From NCBI GenBank assembly GCA_965649825.1, contig OZ287702.1, positions 1,342,786-1,406,785 of the forward strand: a stretch of 64,000 bases of DNA, written 5' to 3'. The DNA comes from Penicillus capitatus (taxonomy: Eukaryota > Chlorophyta). Positions 22,613-34,560 of the stretch are shown one piece after another. The first letter of the stretch is position 1. Each line of letters starts with the position of its first letter. The notes below the pieces were generated by a model. The model did no database searches. It saw only the letters and a program-made list of their open reading frames with translations, and was not told the origin of the DNA. The translations under genes were made by a program, and so were the position numbers.

Positions 22613-24392
22613 ATGGGCAAGCTCGCGAACGACATGACGACGCAGACGGATGGCGAGAAAGACGGTGTCGCGACGACGACGAAGCCAAGCGTGGCGCAGC
22701 GGCTGAGACAGGCAAGGGAATTGCTCAGTCAAGCTGTCAAGGAGCGCGACACTCGCGCCTTGGTCGGTCGGGTTCTGCGCGAAACCAATGCACTGAAGCA
22801 CGAGTTGACCCCCGCCATTCTGACGGCCTCTGTCAAAGAGATCTATCCCGAGAATCACCGCTGCCGCCGTTCGATCCTGTCGCATCTCGCATCGGTGAGC
22901 CACGATGCAGAGGACAGCGGCGAAGTGGCTGCTGTCATGTCCAGTCCGAAGATTCGATGGAATTGGATTCCAACGGAGTGATGGCGGGAGAGGGGAAGGG
23001 ACAGGTTTTGCCGGAGGTGGAGATGTATTCGTATCTCCTGGCACAGCTCTTCCTGATCGGCAGCGGCAACATCCAGAAGGCAAAGAGCGTCTCGGACGAG
23101 GCCTTCGAGAGACTCGGTTCGTACAATCGCCGCACGCTCGATGCCGTCGGAGCGAAGATCTATTTCTACTACGGATTGGTCTACGAGAAGCTCGATCGCC
23201 TCAAAGAGATCCGGCCGTGAGCGATGCGGTCTGAGAAGGCGACGGACCTGATTCTGTGTGTCTCGCTCACGCGTAGGCAGTTGCTGTGTCGTCTGCAGAC
23301 GGCGGTGCTGCAGCACGACGATATCACGCAGGAGACGCTTCTCAATCTTCTGCTCAGGAACTATCTGCACTACAACCTCTACGATCAAGTGCCGAGTCAC
23401 GGCGCTGCTGACAGAGTGAGACGGAATGTGTGGCAGGCCGAGAAACTGAGATCCAAGGCACCGGAGCCCACGGTGAACACGGCACAGGTGGCGCGCTACC
23501 TGTATTACTGGGGAAGAATCCGTGCGATCCAGCTAGAGTATACCGACGCAAAGGACTGTCTCCTTCAGGCGGCGCGGAAAGTGTGACCAAATGTTCGACG
23601 CGTCAGACGAAGATCGAATCCGTGTGTGACGTCTAGGCGCCCAATTCTGCACACGGTTTTCGAGTGATGGTGAACAAATGGGTCGTTCTAGTGAGCCTTT
23701 TGTTGGGAGAGATCCCGCCCATGAGCGACTTCTTACAGAAAGGGATGTCCAGCGAACTGCATCCCTACTTCCAGGTGACCAAGGCTGTCCGCAGCGGCGA
23801 CCTCAGCGCCTTCAAGTGCGTCAGATCTCGGCCGCTTTCGCCTGCCGCCCAACGAATTGTTTAGAGCCGTGGCGCAACAGTATGCCAGTAACTTCCATGC
23901 CGACCACACGCAGAACCTCATTACCCGTTTACACCACAACGTCCTTCGAACAGGGCTGCGAAGAATCAACATTGCTTACTCCAGAATCTCCCTCAAGGAT
24001 GTCGCCCAGAAGCTGGGACTGGGTCCAGAGGACGATACGGAGCACGTGGTGGCCAAGGCCATTCGGGATGGAGGAATCGATGCCACCATCAATCACGACG
24101 AGCAGTACATGCAGAGCATCGAAGTGGCCGACATCTACTCGACGCAGGAACCTCAGAAAGCGTTCCATGCCAGAATTGCCTTCTGCCTTGACATACACAA
24201 CGAGGTGAGGACGACGTCACGTCATCGATCCCGTGGAGAGATGTGTGGTGGCAGGCCGTCAAGGCCATGCGATTTGACCCCGAGGCTCACAAACCACCCC
24301 TTGAAGATGCCGAAGCCAGAAAAGAACGACTGGCACAGGAACAGGAATTGGCAAAGGCGATTCAAGAAGAAGAGGAAGAGGAGGACTATTGA
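22613..24392 (+). CDS. RPN3: 26S proteasome regulatory subunit Rpn3 (PSMD3), copy 1
   Basis: A multi-exon gene for the PCI-domain lid subunit Rpn3/PSMD3. Exon 1 starts [18 protein letters not shown]. Later exons give [36 protein letters not shown], a roughly 48-nt intron, [56 protein letters not shown], then the PCI core with [50 protein letters not shown] and [20 protein letters not shown]. The final exon reads [14 protein letters not shown] and an acidic tail EEEEEEDY with a stop at 24390-24392. These are close matches to Rpn3 across its length. No lesion is seen. The inverted copy at 60779-62558 is also complete. Confidence 0.94.
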
Positions 24393-24626
24393 GAACCCTG
24401 ACCATACCGTTCCATACTCTTTAATTATACAACACACAGCAACGGCGCTCGTCTCTCTCTCTCTTACCGATATTCCGATCACGACTTACGATTGAATCCG
24501 TTCGATACTCTGCTGTCAGGGACAGTGGGTGTTTAAAGGTGTGACAAGAAGGAGAACGGGTAATCGGAGCTGCAATGCGTACGATTGTTCAACGCATCGA
24601 AGCCGCGGCATCGTCTGTCGTCAACA

Positions 24627-25292
24627 CTACTGTGGCCGTTCTGGATTGCGCACGAGTCTGAGTGTCTTCCAGCTTTGATCATCCAGGAGGGTCAGTTCAT
24701 CGATGAAGGCGTCGAACTCTTGATACTTCTCAAAGGGGGCTCTTCTTTCCCGAGCATCGCGGACGAAGTCATCCTTCCGTTTCTGCAGCTTGGTGATCAA
24801 ATCCGGAGGAACAATCGCTGGAGGACAGTAATCCCCACCGATCCGATCATAAGCGGCAATCTCTGACACGAAACGCACGTGCGTGTGGGTTCCGTAGATT
24901 GGTGATGGATACCTCTTAAGGTACGTTGCCGGCGAGACTCCATGTCGTCGTGCATCTTGTCGTTGTAAGCAGCACCCATATTATCGTCATCGATGCCGAC
25001 CTCCCACGACTCGCTCGAGGCTTCATGGACAGATAGATCTGACAAAGAAGTCTTGATGTCGCGAGCAGGAGACGAACCGATATCGTCGACCTGCTTCTTG
25101 CTCTGGAATCGACATCTCATCGTCTTCGTTGGGCGCGGATGTTTTTGTCTCTGATCCCAAAACGTCATCTTCACGACGTCTCTCTTCTCTAGTGTCTGAT
25201 TCCGTGCAGTCGCTTTTCCATTCGAGTGTTGTTTTGCCAAGACGTGGCGATGATATGCTCTGTTCGGCAGATCCGTCAACTGGACGGCTCAT
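24627..25292 (-). CDS. Small acidic protein of unknown function
   Basis: Three exons with short introns (about 25040-25090, GT-AG, and a 55-nt one near 24850-24905) give roughly 180 residues. The N-terminal half is polar and acidic (MSRPVDGSAEQSISSPRLGK, EERRREDDV, SWEVGIDDDNMG), probably disordered. The C-terminal half looks folded and conserved: IAAYDRIGGDYCPPAIVPPD, LITKLQKRKDDFVRDARERR, DAFIDELTLLD, ending RLVRNPERPQ with a stop at 24627. It is tail-to-tail with RPN3. Block F copy 2 holds only the last exon (60387-60551). I do not recognise the family. Confidence 0.6.
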
Positions 25293-26880
25293 TGTATCGA
25301 TAAATAACGAGCGTCCCTGTTGACGACCTTTAATATGGCCTTGCTTAGCGAAGGCGGCTTATTCAACACAGCAGCGTCTCCGACGGATGGACAGCTTCTA
25401 AATAGAAGCAGGATGTGTTTGGACAACAGATACGAAATGGAACGAGGAGAGCGAGGTGATAGCGTTGTCGGAATTTCCGATGACGCGTCGGCGTTCCTTG
25501 TCGTACACGTGGCAACGAAGCAAACGGGTGTTGCGCCTTGGGATGGAGGAGATGTATGTAGGTTTATGTGCATTACGTCAGGGAAGCGCTCGAGGATGTG
25601 TCATCACGGACAGCTCAGCGCCGTCTGACGCTGTATGGCAGGCAGCAATGGTCGTATTTTGTAGTATCGCGTTCTGGAATGCACGCAAAACAGCTATCTC
25701 GCTGCGAATCCACAACCAGAATCGTTCGATAAGGGCGTCCGACAAAGAAAGAGACGATCCAGTCGATAGACTGCTTTTTCTCTGCCGTTCAAACATACTC
25801 GCACAACTGCCCTTGGAGAGAGACTGCCAAAAACTGCTCGGATTCTATGTGAGAATGAAATGGGCTGTGCGGTCAGGAATTTGTCTGTACTACTGAAATG
25901 CACCAGAAGACGAACTTGTAAGTTGACCTGGTTCTCGCCTTCCTTGTCAGGTAGAGTCGTGGGTGGATCCGTCTGTATTGTCGTGCCAGGAAACAATCTT
26001 ATGATTTTTAGGCAGCAAAGAATGCGAATGGATGAAGTCTTAAATGTCATCCGCAGCGACCGTGCCAATTTCAGTTGACGTCCTTCCTTTTGCCTTTCGC
26101 AGAATCCGATCCAGCGGCCTGGCAAGAAGAACGACCGTTAGGTCGAATTCCTTGTGTTTTTGTCGGTTTGTTCTTTTCAGCAGTAAAACCTCAAGAACGC
26201 GACGTTTACGTATTTTGTGCCCCGTGCCGAAGTCTGAACAAATGGCCGAAAACGTAAGGAAGTCGACGTTCCGTTTCTCGCCTCTTACGCTTCGTCCGCG
26301 AACGTGCGCCTCGTTTCTCGCAAAATTCTGCCATGCGCTTTTAACACTTCTCGTGGCACCTCAGTGTTCTGAGTGCCAAGGCGAGTGAGAGGCTATTGTC
26401 AGCTCGCTGGCCATACAAGTAGGATCTTCGAGTCGAGCATTCTTCGGTATCGTACTGATCTCGTGCCATACACTGCTGCGCAACTGCTTCTGGCGAATGT
26501 CTATCGGAGATATCTTGCAGAAAATTACACAGACGACGCTATTAAAAGTGTGCACGAAGACGATGCCGAGAAAGCCATTCACCTGTCGAGTGTAGGCAGC
26601 CGAACTCTCACCCTGTGGCCTGTCTGTAGGATGCGGCATCCGTTTCGACGCACACGTCAGACAAGAACCTCACTGGGCTTGGCAGTGTCGCCAACAATTT
26701 CCAGGTGATACCTCTCGTCGCAACACAGTCTCGGCGCAACGTGAGTGGACCGTTGACGAATGTGCTGCCTAGATGGATGGCCTACCACTTCCAAGGAGCC
26801 AATGCCGCAAACTCGCGAATAAAGACGACATGAGCCTCGACGATCTCCTCGTCTACTCACCGGTCACCTGTCGGCACCAA
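25293..26880. other. Region without a resolved gene
   Basis: Several open frames occur on both strands (for example 25320-25628 plus, 25694-26125 minus, 26443-26640 plus). None shows a family I can name. The last part may include 5' exons of the MyTH4-FERM gene that follows, but I could not join them with confidence. Confidence 0.35.
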
Positions 26881-26899
26881 TCCACGATCTCTCCTGAGC

Positions 26900-29522
26900 C
26901 GTGTTTACCGAGCAGGAAATGATAAAGGCGAGTCTGCTCCGAATGGATAAAGAGAACAATGAGAAAGCCGTTTTGATGTTTAACGACGTTCTGAAGTACC
27001 TATCCGATTGTGACGGTCCCGTAGAGAAGGTGCCACAGAAAGACGTCGCTGGCAGGATCGTAGAAGACTGCCTCCGTGCCGCCATCCTCAAAGACGAGCT
27101 CTACATGCAGCTCATGAAGCAGACGCGCAACAATCCCAATCTCACTTCGAAGCTGCGCCTCTGGGAGCTCTGGCTTGTTCTTGCTGCATCCGCGCCGCCG
27201 TCCAAGGTGCACCGCCCTTCCTGATCGACAAGCTGCCTTGATCTGCACTGCCTGCAGGACTATGTCTCCCTTCTATCTGAATTCATTCAGAGCGTCATGC
27301 GTGCTGAGTCCGATGACGAAGCTGTTTACGGTCTCGTGGAACGTGTCTGGAACACGTTCAAGAGCTCGACGAAAGGGGGACAGAGGAAGGCTGCACTGCA
27401 GTCTGCCGATATCGAGGCGCTGTGGGAGAACAAGAAACTGGTCACGCGTGTCTCGTTCTTGGACGGCAATGCGGCGGCGCTGGACTATGAAGTTATGACG
27501 ACTGTCCAGGAAGCTGTGGAGCAGCTAGCTAAAACCATCGAACTGGAGAACTTCGGCAGTTTCGGCATCTATAAGCTCTACACACAGCGACAAAATGAAG
27601 ACAGGCACGAGGCCATTCAGGAGCGGCACGTGCTGCTCGATGAAAACAGATACATCGCGGACATCCTGGCAGAGGCCAGGGCCGAAGGAATTGACGTGAC
27701 GTTACTGTTCAAGAAAAACATGTTCAGAGAACAGGACGAGCACATCACGGAGCCCACATTTGTCAACCTATCCTATGCTCAGGCCCGGCACGACTTTCTC
27801 CAGGAGAATTATCCAGTTGAGAAGGATGACGCTTCCCAGATGTGCGCCTGGCAGATCCTCGCTTCGCAAGGACCGGGTCTCGACAAAAGAAGCGACGTCT
27901 TTCTGCGAGAGCTCGACAAGAATCTCACCAAACAGGTAGGTACCCCAGACGCGACGGCGCACTGAGCGCCGCCACTGCTGATGTCTGATCTAGGTGAGAA
28001 TGACACGTCCAGGGGAGGAATGGCGTCGGGATGTGCATCGCAGATATGTCGCCATGAGTGCAGCGACACAGGAGCATGCGAAGCTTCAGTTCTTGAGGAT
28101 TCTGAGAAGCCTGCCATACGGCAATTCGGTTTTCTTCTCGGTCAAACGAATGGAGGATCCTATCGGTCTGCTGCCGTCCGAGCTGATCTTGGGTATCAAT
28201 AAGAGAGGTGTTCACCTTTTTCGTCCTGTCCCCAAAGAGTACCTTCACTCGACCGAGCTGCGCGACATCATGCAGTTTGGATCCAGTAGTCAGGCAATAT
28301 TCTTTAAGATGCGTGTAACGGGTGTTTTACACATCTTTCGGTTCGAGACTTGTCAGGGAGACGATATCTGTATGGCCTTGCAGACGCACATTACCGATAT
28401 CATGATGAAGCGATTCCTCAAGGCCAAGAAGCAAAGGGGATCCGCCAACTCTTCGAGACGGGCTCAAGTGAAACTCAGTCCGGAATACGATCAACACTTG
28501 AAAAAGATGCAGAAGAATGTCGAAGAGACGACGATGCGAATTGAAGAACTCGAGAAGAAAGAGAAAGAAGCAACATCTAAAGTGCAGGAAATGCACCATC
28601 AGCTCGAGGGCATCCGAACGAGTCTCGCCAGCTGTAAGACGGAGAGGATGGATCTTCAGTCCGAAATCTCTGCTGCTCGCAAGGCCATTGATGCTGCCAA
28701 AGAAGAGCTCCACAACATTCAAGCTGTCTGTTCCTTTCTTCTCTGACGATTCTCCGCAGCATCGTTGTCTTTTGGCAGGAACTAGTCACCACAGAGACGA
28801 TAGAGCCATCGGTGGTCTCCAACGTCGCCGCCCCGAATGAGGAAAGTGTGCAAGTCCAGCAGCTGCGGGTCATCTACGAAAAACTCCAGACGGAACTGAG
28901 AAAAGCCGAAGAAAAGTGCGATCGCACCTCTTACCTTTTTTTTCCTTTCCATCCATGGATCTCACGTTTTCTTTAGGGGAGACTCCGTTCCAAGTCAGAT
29001 AGATGGGATCGAACAACAGATAAGTAACGTCAGCAAGCGACTAGAAGAACTCGAAGCGTTGAAAGGAACGGAGGTCCAGGATCTCAAAGCACAGTTGAAA
29101 GATATCAACAGCAACTTGAAGAATAGTATCAAGACCGAGGACGGAGAGGTGAATGAGCTCCAAGAGCAGTCCGCTAACGACACAGCAATGTACGACGAAG
29201 ACTCGGACAAGATGGCGCAGATGAAAGAGGACCAGACGGAACTGGCGAAGCTTAGACAGCTGCGTCGGGACGTCGAACGTATGGAAAAGAAAACGGCGTC
29301 CGTCATTGAGGGGCAAGGACGTAGGATCGATTGCTTGGAGAAACAGTACAAGGAGGAGAGGGAGACACGCCAGCGCCTAGAGAGCGTCATTGGTAATTTA
29401 AGAGCGTATATACCCGAAAAAGAAACGCTCGCGACTAAGATCGCCGCGCTTCAGAATGAGATCGATGAACTAAAACAGAAGTTCAGCCGGTCAGAGCCTT
29501 CGATTCTTCTTGTCATCTCATA
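26900..29522 (+). CDS. KCBP-like MyTH4-FERM-coiled-coil protein without a kinesin motor
   Basis: Domain order matches the tail of plant kinesin-like calmodulin-binding protein. MyTH4 spans about 26900-27207 (SLLRMDKENNEKAVLMFNDV, LKDELYMQLMKQTRNNPN, KLRLWELWL). A 51-nt intron joins to DYVSLLSEFIQSV. FERM spans about 27300-28430 (LVTRVSFLDGNAAALDYEV, then after an intron at about 27936-27994 the block LRSLPYGNSVFFSVKR, ILGINKRGVHLFRPVPKEYL, ELRDIMQFGSSSQAIFFKM, ALQTHITDIMMKRFL), strikingly KCBP-like. From 28440 a long coiled coil runs through two more introns (near 28730-28780 and 28915-28977) to a stop at 29520-29522. In KCBP a C-terminal kinesin-14 motor follows. Here the frame ends after YKEERETRQRLESVIGNLRA and no motor motif (GxxxxGKT, SSRSH, LAGSE) is found downstream. 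The N-terminus is unresolved. Confidence 0.85.
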
Positions 29523-31135
29523 GAACCATGTCGATTGTGCGCAGGAACTCGAATCGCCAGATAACTGAGGATGCGCGAATTTAGCATATGTTTGTGTGAA
29601 ACGGGTATGACGGACAAGGAGACGTTTCTTGCGTCATCGGTGCTTGGTGGAGAACATAAAGACTGAGCTCCATCATTTTCTCTAATTGCCGATCGCGATG
29701 TTCTCGCTTCTCCTGTCATGAAACTATCGTCTGAGATTAACAGGGCTGGCACATTCAGAAACCAGCTGGCTTTACACTTGATGCTCGTTTCAAACGATGC
29801 TGCGGAAAACGACAAAAAACGCTTGCAAAAACGTCAATATCGACAGAAGGCGACGGACAAAAATGCTGCGGACTCTACGATGAGTGCTGTCTCCGTGCAC
29901 AAGGCCCGCTCACTCTTCAGCCTCTCGTTCGGATACTCACTACTCCGTTCACCCTTCGGAGCACAACGACCATCCATGCATGTGAGGGTCGCTTGCGTAT
30001 TTCCAAGTGAAGATCAACACGAATCACATCGCAGGCGCCACTTTTCTATTACTGACTGACTGCGCGACTGCAGGAGGTTGTTGACTCTTTTACAGGGCAT
30101 GGTGTCCTGGATCACCTTCGATGTTGGACAGCGTGTGCGTCCATCCGTCTTAACAACTTGAATGCTTCGTCGGCGACGAATCGATGGAATATCGAATAGG
30201 ATATGCGGAATCGGTCAGCCAAAATAATAAAGGAAACAGAATTCGTGTAGCACAAGACGTCGATTTGGAAGCTGAGTAGGGGTAGGTATCGAGATGTCTT
30301 GGCCTCCCATGTCCCCTAGCGTTATTCAGTTTCCCGTCGAAGCTTCACGTATTCCGGACCCTATCGTTTCCCTCGGCGATGACGGCGTGCTGAATTTGAC
30401 GAGGGCGAATATCTCAGAGCTGAGAGCTGACATTACTCGATAAGTTACCTCTTCTCCTGTGAGTCGAATCGTTCGGAATTCGGGAAGGGAGTGAAGACAG
30501 TAGAGTTCGCATATGGAATGGAGGCAGTTCCCTCAGATACCTCTTTCGGCGTATAGACAATACGTTCCGCTGCGCCAGTCCTGCATCTTGCTCGACGGCA
30601 TCGTGTAGAGGATCAAAGAATACCACCGGATGAGGCAGAACCACGATATCGTCCGTCGTCTGTGGCGGCGCGAGGCGGGATTTGATGTAGTGTGCCGTAC
30701 GTAGCGAATACGACGACGCATCTCCACTGTCCCTAGGCAGCCCATTCATTTTGGACTTCGTGTTCGAAGGTCGTTCAAACCGTCTGGCATCTTACACAGT
30801 CTCCTTCGCCGGTGTTCTCTGCGGAAATGAGCGGGAAGGGCTGGGTCGTTGGCATTTGGATTGCCCTTCTTTTGGCAGAGTCGCGACAGTCGTGCGGCAT
30901 TCACGGTAGTATTCGATCATCCTTGCCGACAACAAACTGTCTGCCGTGTAGGATCCGGCGAACGCGCTCGACCTTCTCATATTGTCGAGCAAGGCAGCAT
31001 GGCACAATCCGAGAACATCCGGCGGCCTCGACAAAACCCGAGGACACGGGATCGCCCACACACAGAGAAACAAAGAATATCACCAACAGGTTAGCACGTG
31101 TAGCCACTCGTAGGCCAGACGACCGAAAGAGATCG
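29523..31135. other. Region without a resolved gene
   Basis: A short frame at 30294-30443 (reading SLGDDGVLNLTRANISEL) and minus-strand frames at 30414-30749 and 30792-31073 are open but unrecognised. No kinesin motor motifs occur here on either strand. 30812-31159 is open in frame with the ankyrin gene and may supply its 5' exon, including a hydrophobic start (GWVVGIWIALLLAES). Confidence 0.35.
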
Positions 31136-31159
31136 TGTGTTCGGGGCAACCTCACAGAG

Positions 31160-33227
31160 ATGGAAGCGATCGAGAGATCTGGATGGACTTTCCTCCAGAG
31201 ATATGTAGCCGACGGGAGATTCGAAGACGTGAAGGCGAGTTGCAGATTTCTTCGGCGACTCGATCAGGGCTGCTGTTTTAAGGTACTGCTGGAAGGCGGC
31301 GCCGATACTCAGACGGCCGACGACCGTGGCAGAACTCCACTTCATTTGGCAGCAATCAATGGAAATCGCAGAATCGCCGAGGTGCGTTTTGTGCCGTTCG
31401 GTCATCTACAGTGGCGATCGAACGTTCAAGGTGCTCTTGAAACATGGTGCGGAGATCGATGCAATTGACAAGTATGGGTCGACGGCACTACACCTGGCAG
31501 CAATGAACGGACACGTAGATGTCGTGAGAGTGAGTCTCTCATTCCCATTCGTCGACACGAAAGAGAACTTTGTCATTGGAGGAATTGCTGCGACACAAAG
31601 CAGAGATCGACTCGGTCGATCGATCGGGAAGGACGTCGCTACAAAGGGCAGCCGACTATGGACATGCGACCATTGCAAAGGCACGTTTTCAGAGGACTGC
31701 CATTCGAATCGTACGATCGACGCTGCCTGCCAGATACTGTTACGTTACGGGGCAGAAACGGAGACGGTCAGCACTATCAGATGGACGCCACTTCATCTGG
31801 CGGCACAGCACGGCCACACGGGAGTCATGGAGGTGAGATCGAGGTCTCGTTGAGATGCACCTCGCAAAGAATCCGTTTTGCGAGGTCCTTTTGGATGGCG
31901 GTGCTGAAATCGAAGCGATCGACGGAAATGAATGGACCCCACTCTTGCTGGCAACCTGGACGGGTCATCTGGATGCAGTAAACGTGCGTCTTCGATCAAT
32001 ACTCTCAGATCACAGCGGGAAGTCATCTGCCTGTCTAAGGTTCTGCTGGAGTACGGCGCCGCGATCGAAGTGTCTGGGCACTCTGGATGGAGGCCCCTTC
32101 ATGTTGCTGCACTAAAGGGATACCTGCCCATCGTCAAAGTCTTTCTTCTTTCTGTAAACATTCTCTGAAGCGACTGGTCTGTTGAGGAACTGCTGAAGCA
32201 CAAGGCAGAGACCGATGTGGTGGACGGCAGTGGACGGACGCCGCTGTTCTTGGCAGCAACGAACGGCCATTCATATACCGCAAGAGTAGTGCTGAATGTT
32301 TGACGACCTCTGAGACAGACGTCTTATGTTGGAGGCCTTGTTGGAACACAGTGCCGGGATCGAGGTGGATGACAACTTCGGACGGACTCCATTGCACATG
32401 GCAGCAAGCGGTGGACATTACATAACAGCAGGAGTGATAGTTGAGATCTCTCAGAATACGGCTGAGAGGATTTGTTGCTCGAGGTCTTACTGGAATACGG
32501 TGCAGAGGTCGATGCGGTTTGTGCAAACGGATGGACGCCGTTGCGTCTGGCAGCGACGCGCGATTACTCAGCTACCGCCAGAGTCATTCTGGCTCCTTTC
32601 AGGAGCGTGCTCCATTGACAATTGCTATTTAGGTCCTTCTGAACGACGGCGCGAATATCGAAGCTGCCGATGATGATGGACGGACTGCCCTGTTTCTATC
32701 ATCATGGGTCGGCAACTGGATATTCACGGATGTGAGTTCGCCTTTCTTGAGCTTTCTACCAAAGACCTTCCTTCGAGGTAGCGCCTCTTATCCCGTGGGG
32801 CAAAGACGGAAATATTTGACAACAATGGCCGGACTCCGCTGCACGAGGCGGCACATGGTGGATACCTCTGGGTGGTAGAAGTGGGTGCTGGGGCCTCGCG
32901 TTGCTCTGGTAATGGAGTGTGCCATTTGAGGTTCTGCTGGAAGCCGGAGCGAAGATCGAAGTGACGGACCGTAATGGATGGACTCCACTTCATACAGCCG
33001 CGGCTCACGGACGCCCATATGTTGTAAAGGTAGAGTAACAATTGGCTCCGAGCACGGTAGGATGATTTCGGCCTCACAAGGTTCTGTTGAAGTACGGCGC
33101 TTTCAAAACGATAAAAGACAACGAGGGAAGGACTCCATTAGATGTAGTGTGCCAAGGACAAGCAGCTGTCTGCACAGAGCGCATCGAAAAAAGGATATCA
33201 CATATGTTGTCGCCTCAAGTCGAATGA
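31160..33227 (+). CDS. Ankyrin-repeat protein, one repeat per exon
   Basis: The first visible exon (31160-31234, [20 protein letters not shown]) is a half-repeat. It is followed by 12 exons of exactly 99 nt, starting at 31283, 31431, 31582, 31734, 31885, 32040, 32187, 32335, 32484, 32633, 32782 and 32931. Each encodes one 33-residue ankyrin repeat running from VLLxxGAxIEA through [13 protein letters not shown] to its last residues. A thirteenth repeat starts at 33081 in a longer last exon that stops at 33225-33227. Introns are 48-56 nt, all phase 0 at the same place in the repeat. Two begin GC rather than GT (31235 and 31681). The product is about 469 residues if translation starts at 31160; upstream frame is open, so it may be longer. 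Ankyrin stacks bind proteins; the partner is unknown. Confidence 0.88.
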
Positions 33228-33950
33228 TTCGCCTTCCTTTCTAGGGCTCCTTTCATGCCCACCGGCGATGAACCTCTTCTGTTCCTATACCGTCTACCTT
33301 TTGTCAACGGAGTGAAGAAACAAAAACTCATCTCGCACGCTCTCTTTTAATAACCGGTCATCTAAATCTGTGAACGAAGCATCGCGCTTCAAATTGCGAG
33401 AATTGACGAGAATTGAAGACGTCGCTGTCAACCGTTTCACGCGTTGACATAACGTTGCCATCTATCTGTCGTGTTTGTCGACGGACAACGGGTTAACGAC
33501 GAAGGCGTATGGATTACAAAGACTGTTGCAACAATTAATCGTTCGGATTTATACGCGTCAAATGTCACATCAACGCATCCCGTGGCAGCTGCACGAAGGT
33601 GGACAGCTGTTCACTGACACTATCCAGACATGATTGTATCAACATTATGCAAGTATTTCCTATCACTCAAGCAACTATCTGAACGCATGCCATACGCCAG
33701 AAGATGGCCAACCATAGCAGATAGACAAAGACACATTGAGAATCTAGACTGTTTTTTATTTTCACCTGATTTGTTCAACCTTTGGCCTCCTCATCTTTAT
33801 TACCACATGATCCTGCACGGCGCCTTTGGGTTGATTATCACTGTGATTTTTTTTTCAAATAGAGGCTTTTCATCTCCTTTTTGAAAAGATCTGGAAAGCG
33901 TTTAACATCATTGTAAATTAAGTCCATTGAAAGTCTGACCACAGATGAAG
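33228..33950. other. Intergenic region
   Basis: AT-richer DNA with many stops in all frames. A short plus-strand frame at 33630-33884 has no recognisable content. No gene is supported. Confidence 0.5.
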
Positions 33951-34560
33951 TCACAACACTTGAAGAGCGTGGGTCGTTTCGCGTTGTTCATCACGTTCTG
34001 TACTTGCCCCATGTTCGTCTTGTAGCTCTCCAGTAGGGGCTATGGTCTCCACGAAATCGGATACGGCTTCTAAATAGTCAAAGATACAAGAAACCACGGG
34101 GGGTTCTTCCAACTTTTGATGCAATTCTTGTTAGGCGTTTGCGAATAACTGGCATTCGAAGAGCAAGCGATCTCTGTCTTCCGACGATTGCCCGCATGCA
34201 CAGTATGGCAATTCCGCCAGGGCTCCAAAACGGAAAAGGTATTGGTCGGAGGGAACATGGACAGTAGCAAACTGGCCGAGGCTAAAAGTTTGGGCTCTGT
34301 CGAGGTACTTTCCAGGGAACTGATCCCGTCGGAACTCCAGCGAATGCATGGTCAGGTGCCGGCTGACGGTTCTCTATTTGATCTCATACAGTGCCTCTCC
34401 GTTGAGGTATCTTGAGATTTTTTGCTTGATCCATTATTTGGCGGGGACCCTTTGGTTCCTGATCGCCTGCTTCTGTGGCTATCTTCGCTCGCTTCCATTC
34501 TGCCATGTAAGGACAAAGACTTAAGCGCCACTTTGAGGAGGTCCAAAACCTACAATGACC
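33951..34560 (-). mobile_element. C-terminal fragment of a LINE-like element
   Basis: A minus-strand frame (about 34131-34349) reads SLGQFATVHVPSDQYLFRFG then ELPYCACGQSSEDRDRLLFE and C, the C-C-H-C-like block that ends many non-LTR RT proteins, continuing with a diverged tail (QELHQKLEEPP, FDYLEAVSDFVETIA) toward lower coordinates. Stops and frameshifts break it. It belongs to a different part of the element than the remnants at 870 and 17590, and whether it is the same family is unknown. Confidence 0.6.

Larger units (their letters stand above)
21811..24783 (+). repeat. Duplicated block F, copy 1 (HDAC11 + RPN3)
   Basis: Inverted relative to about 60385-63362. It contains the 5' part of HDAC11, all of RPN3, and the last exon of the small acidic-protein gene. 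The right edge is inside that gene, the left edge inside HDAC11. Confidence 0.88.

Noticed and set aside
21656-23083. A 475-codon minus frame, and the 525-codon plus frame at 62088-63665, as single proteins
   Set aside because: The N-terminal 170 or so codons are antisense to RPN3 exons. The real HDAC11 start is the ATG at 22555 or 62616, where family similarity begins.
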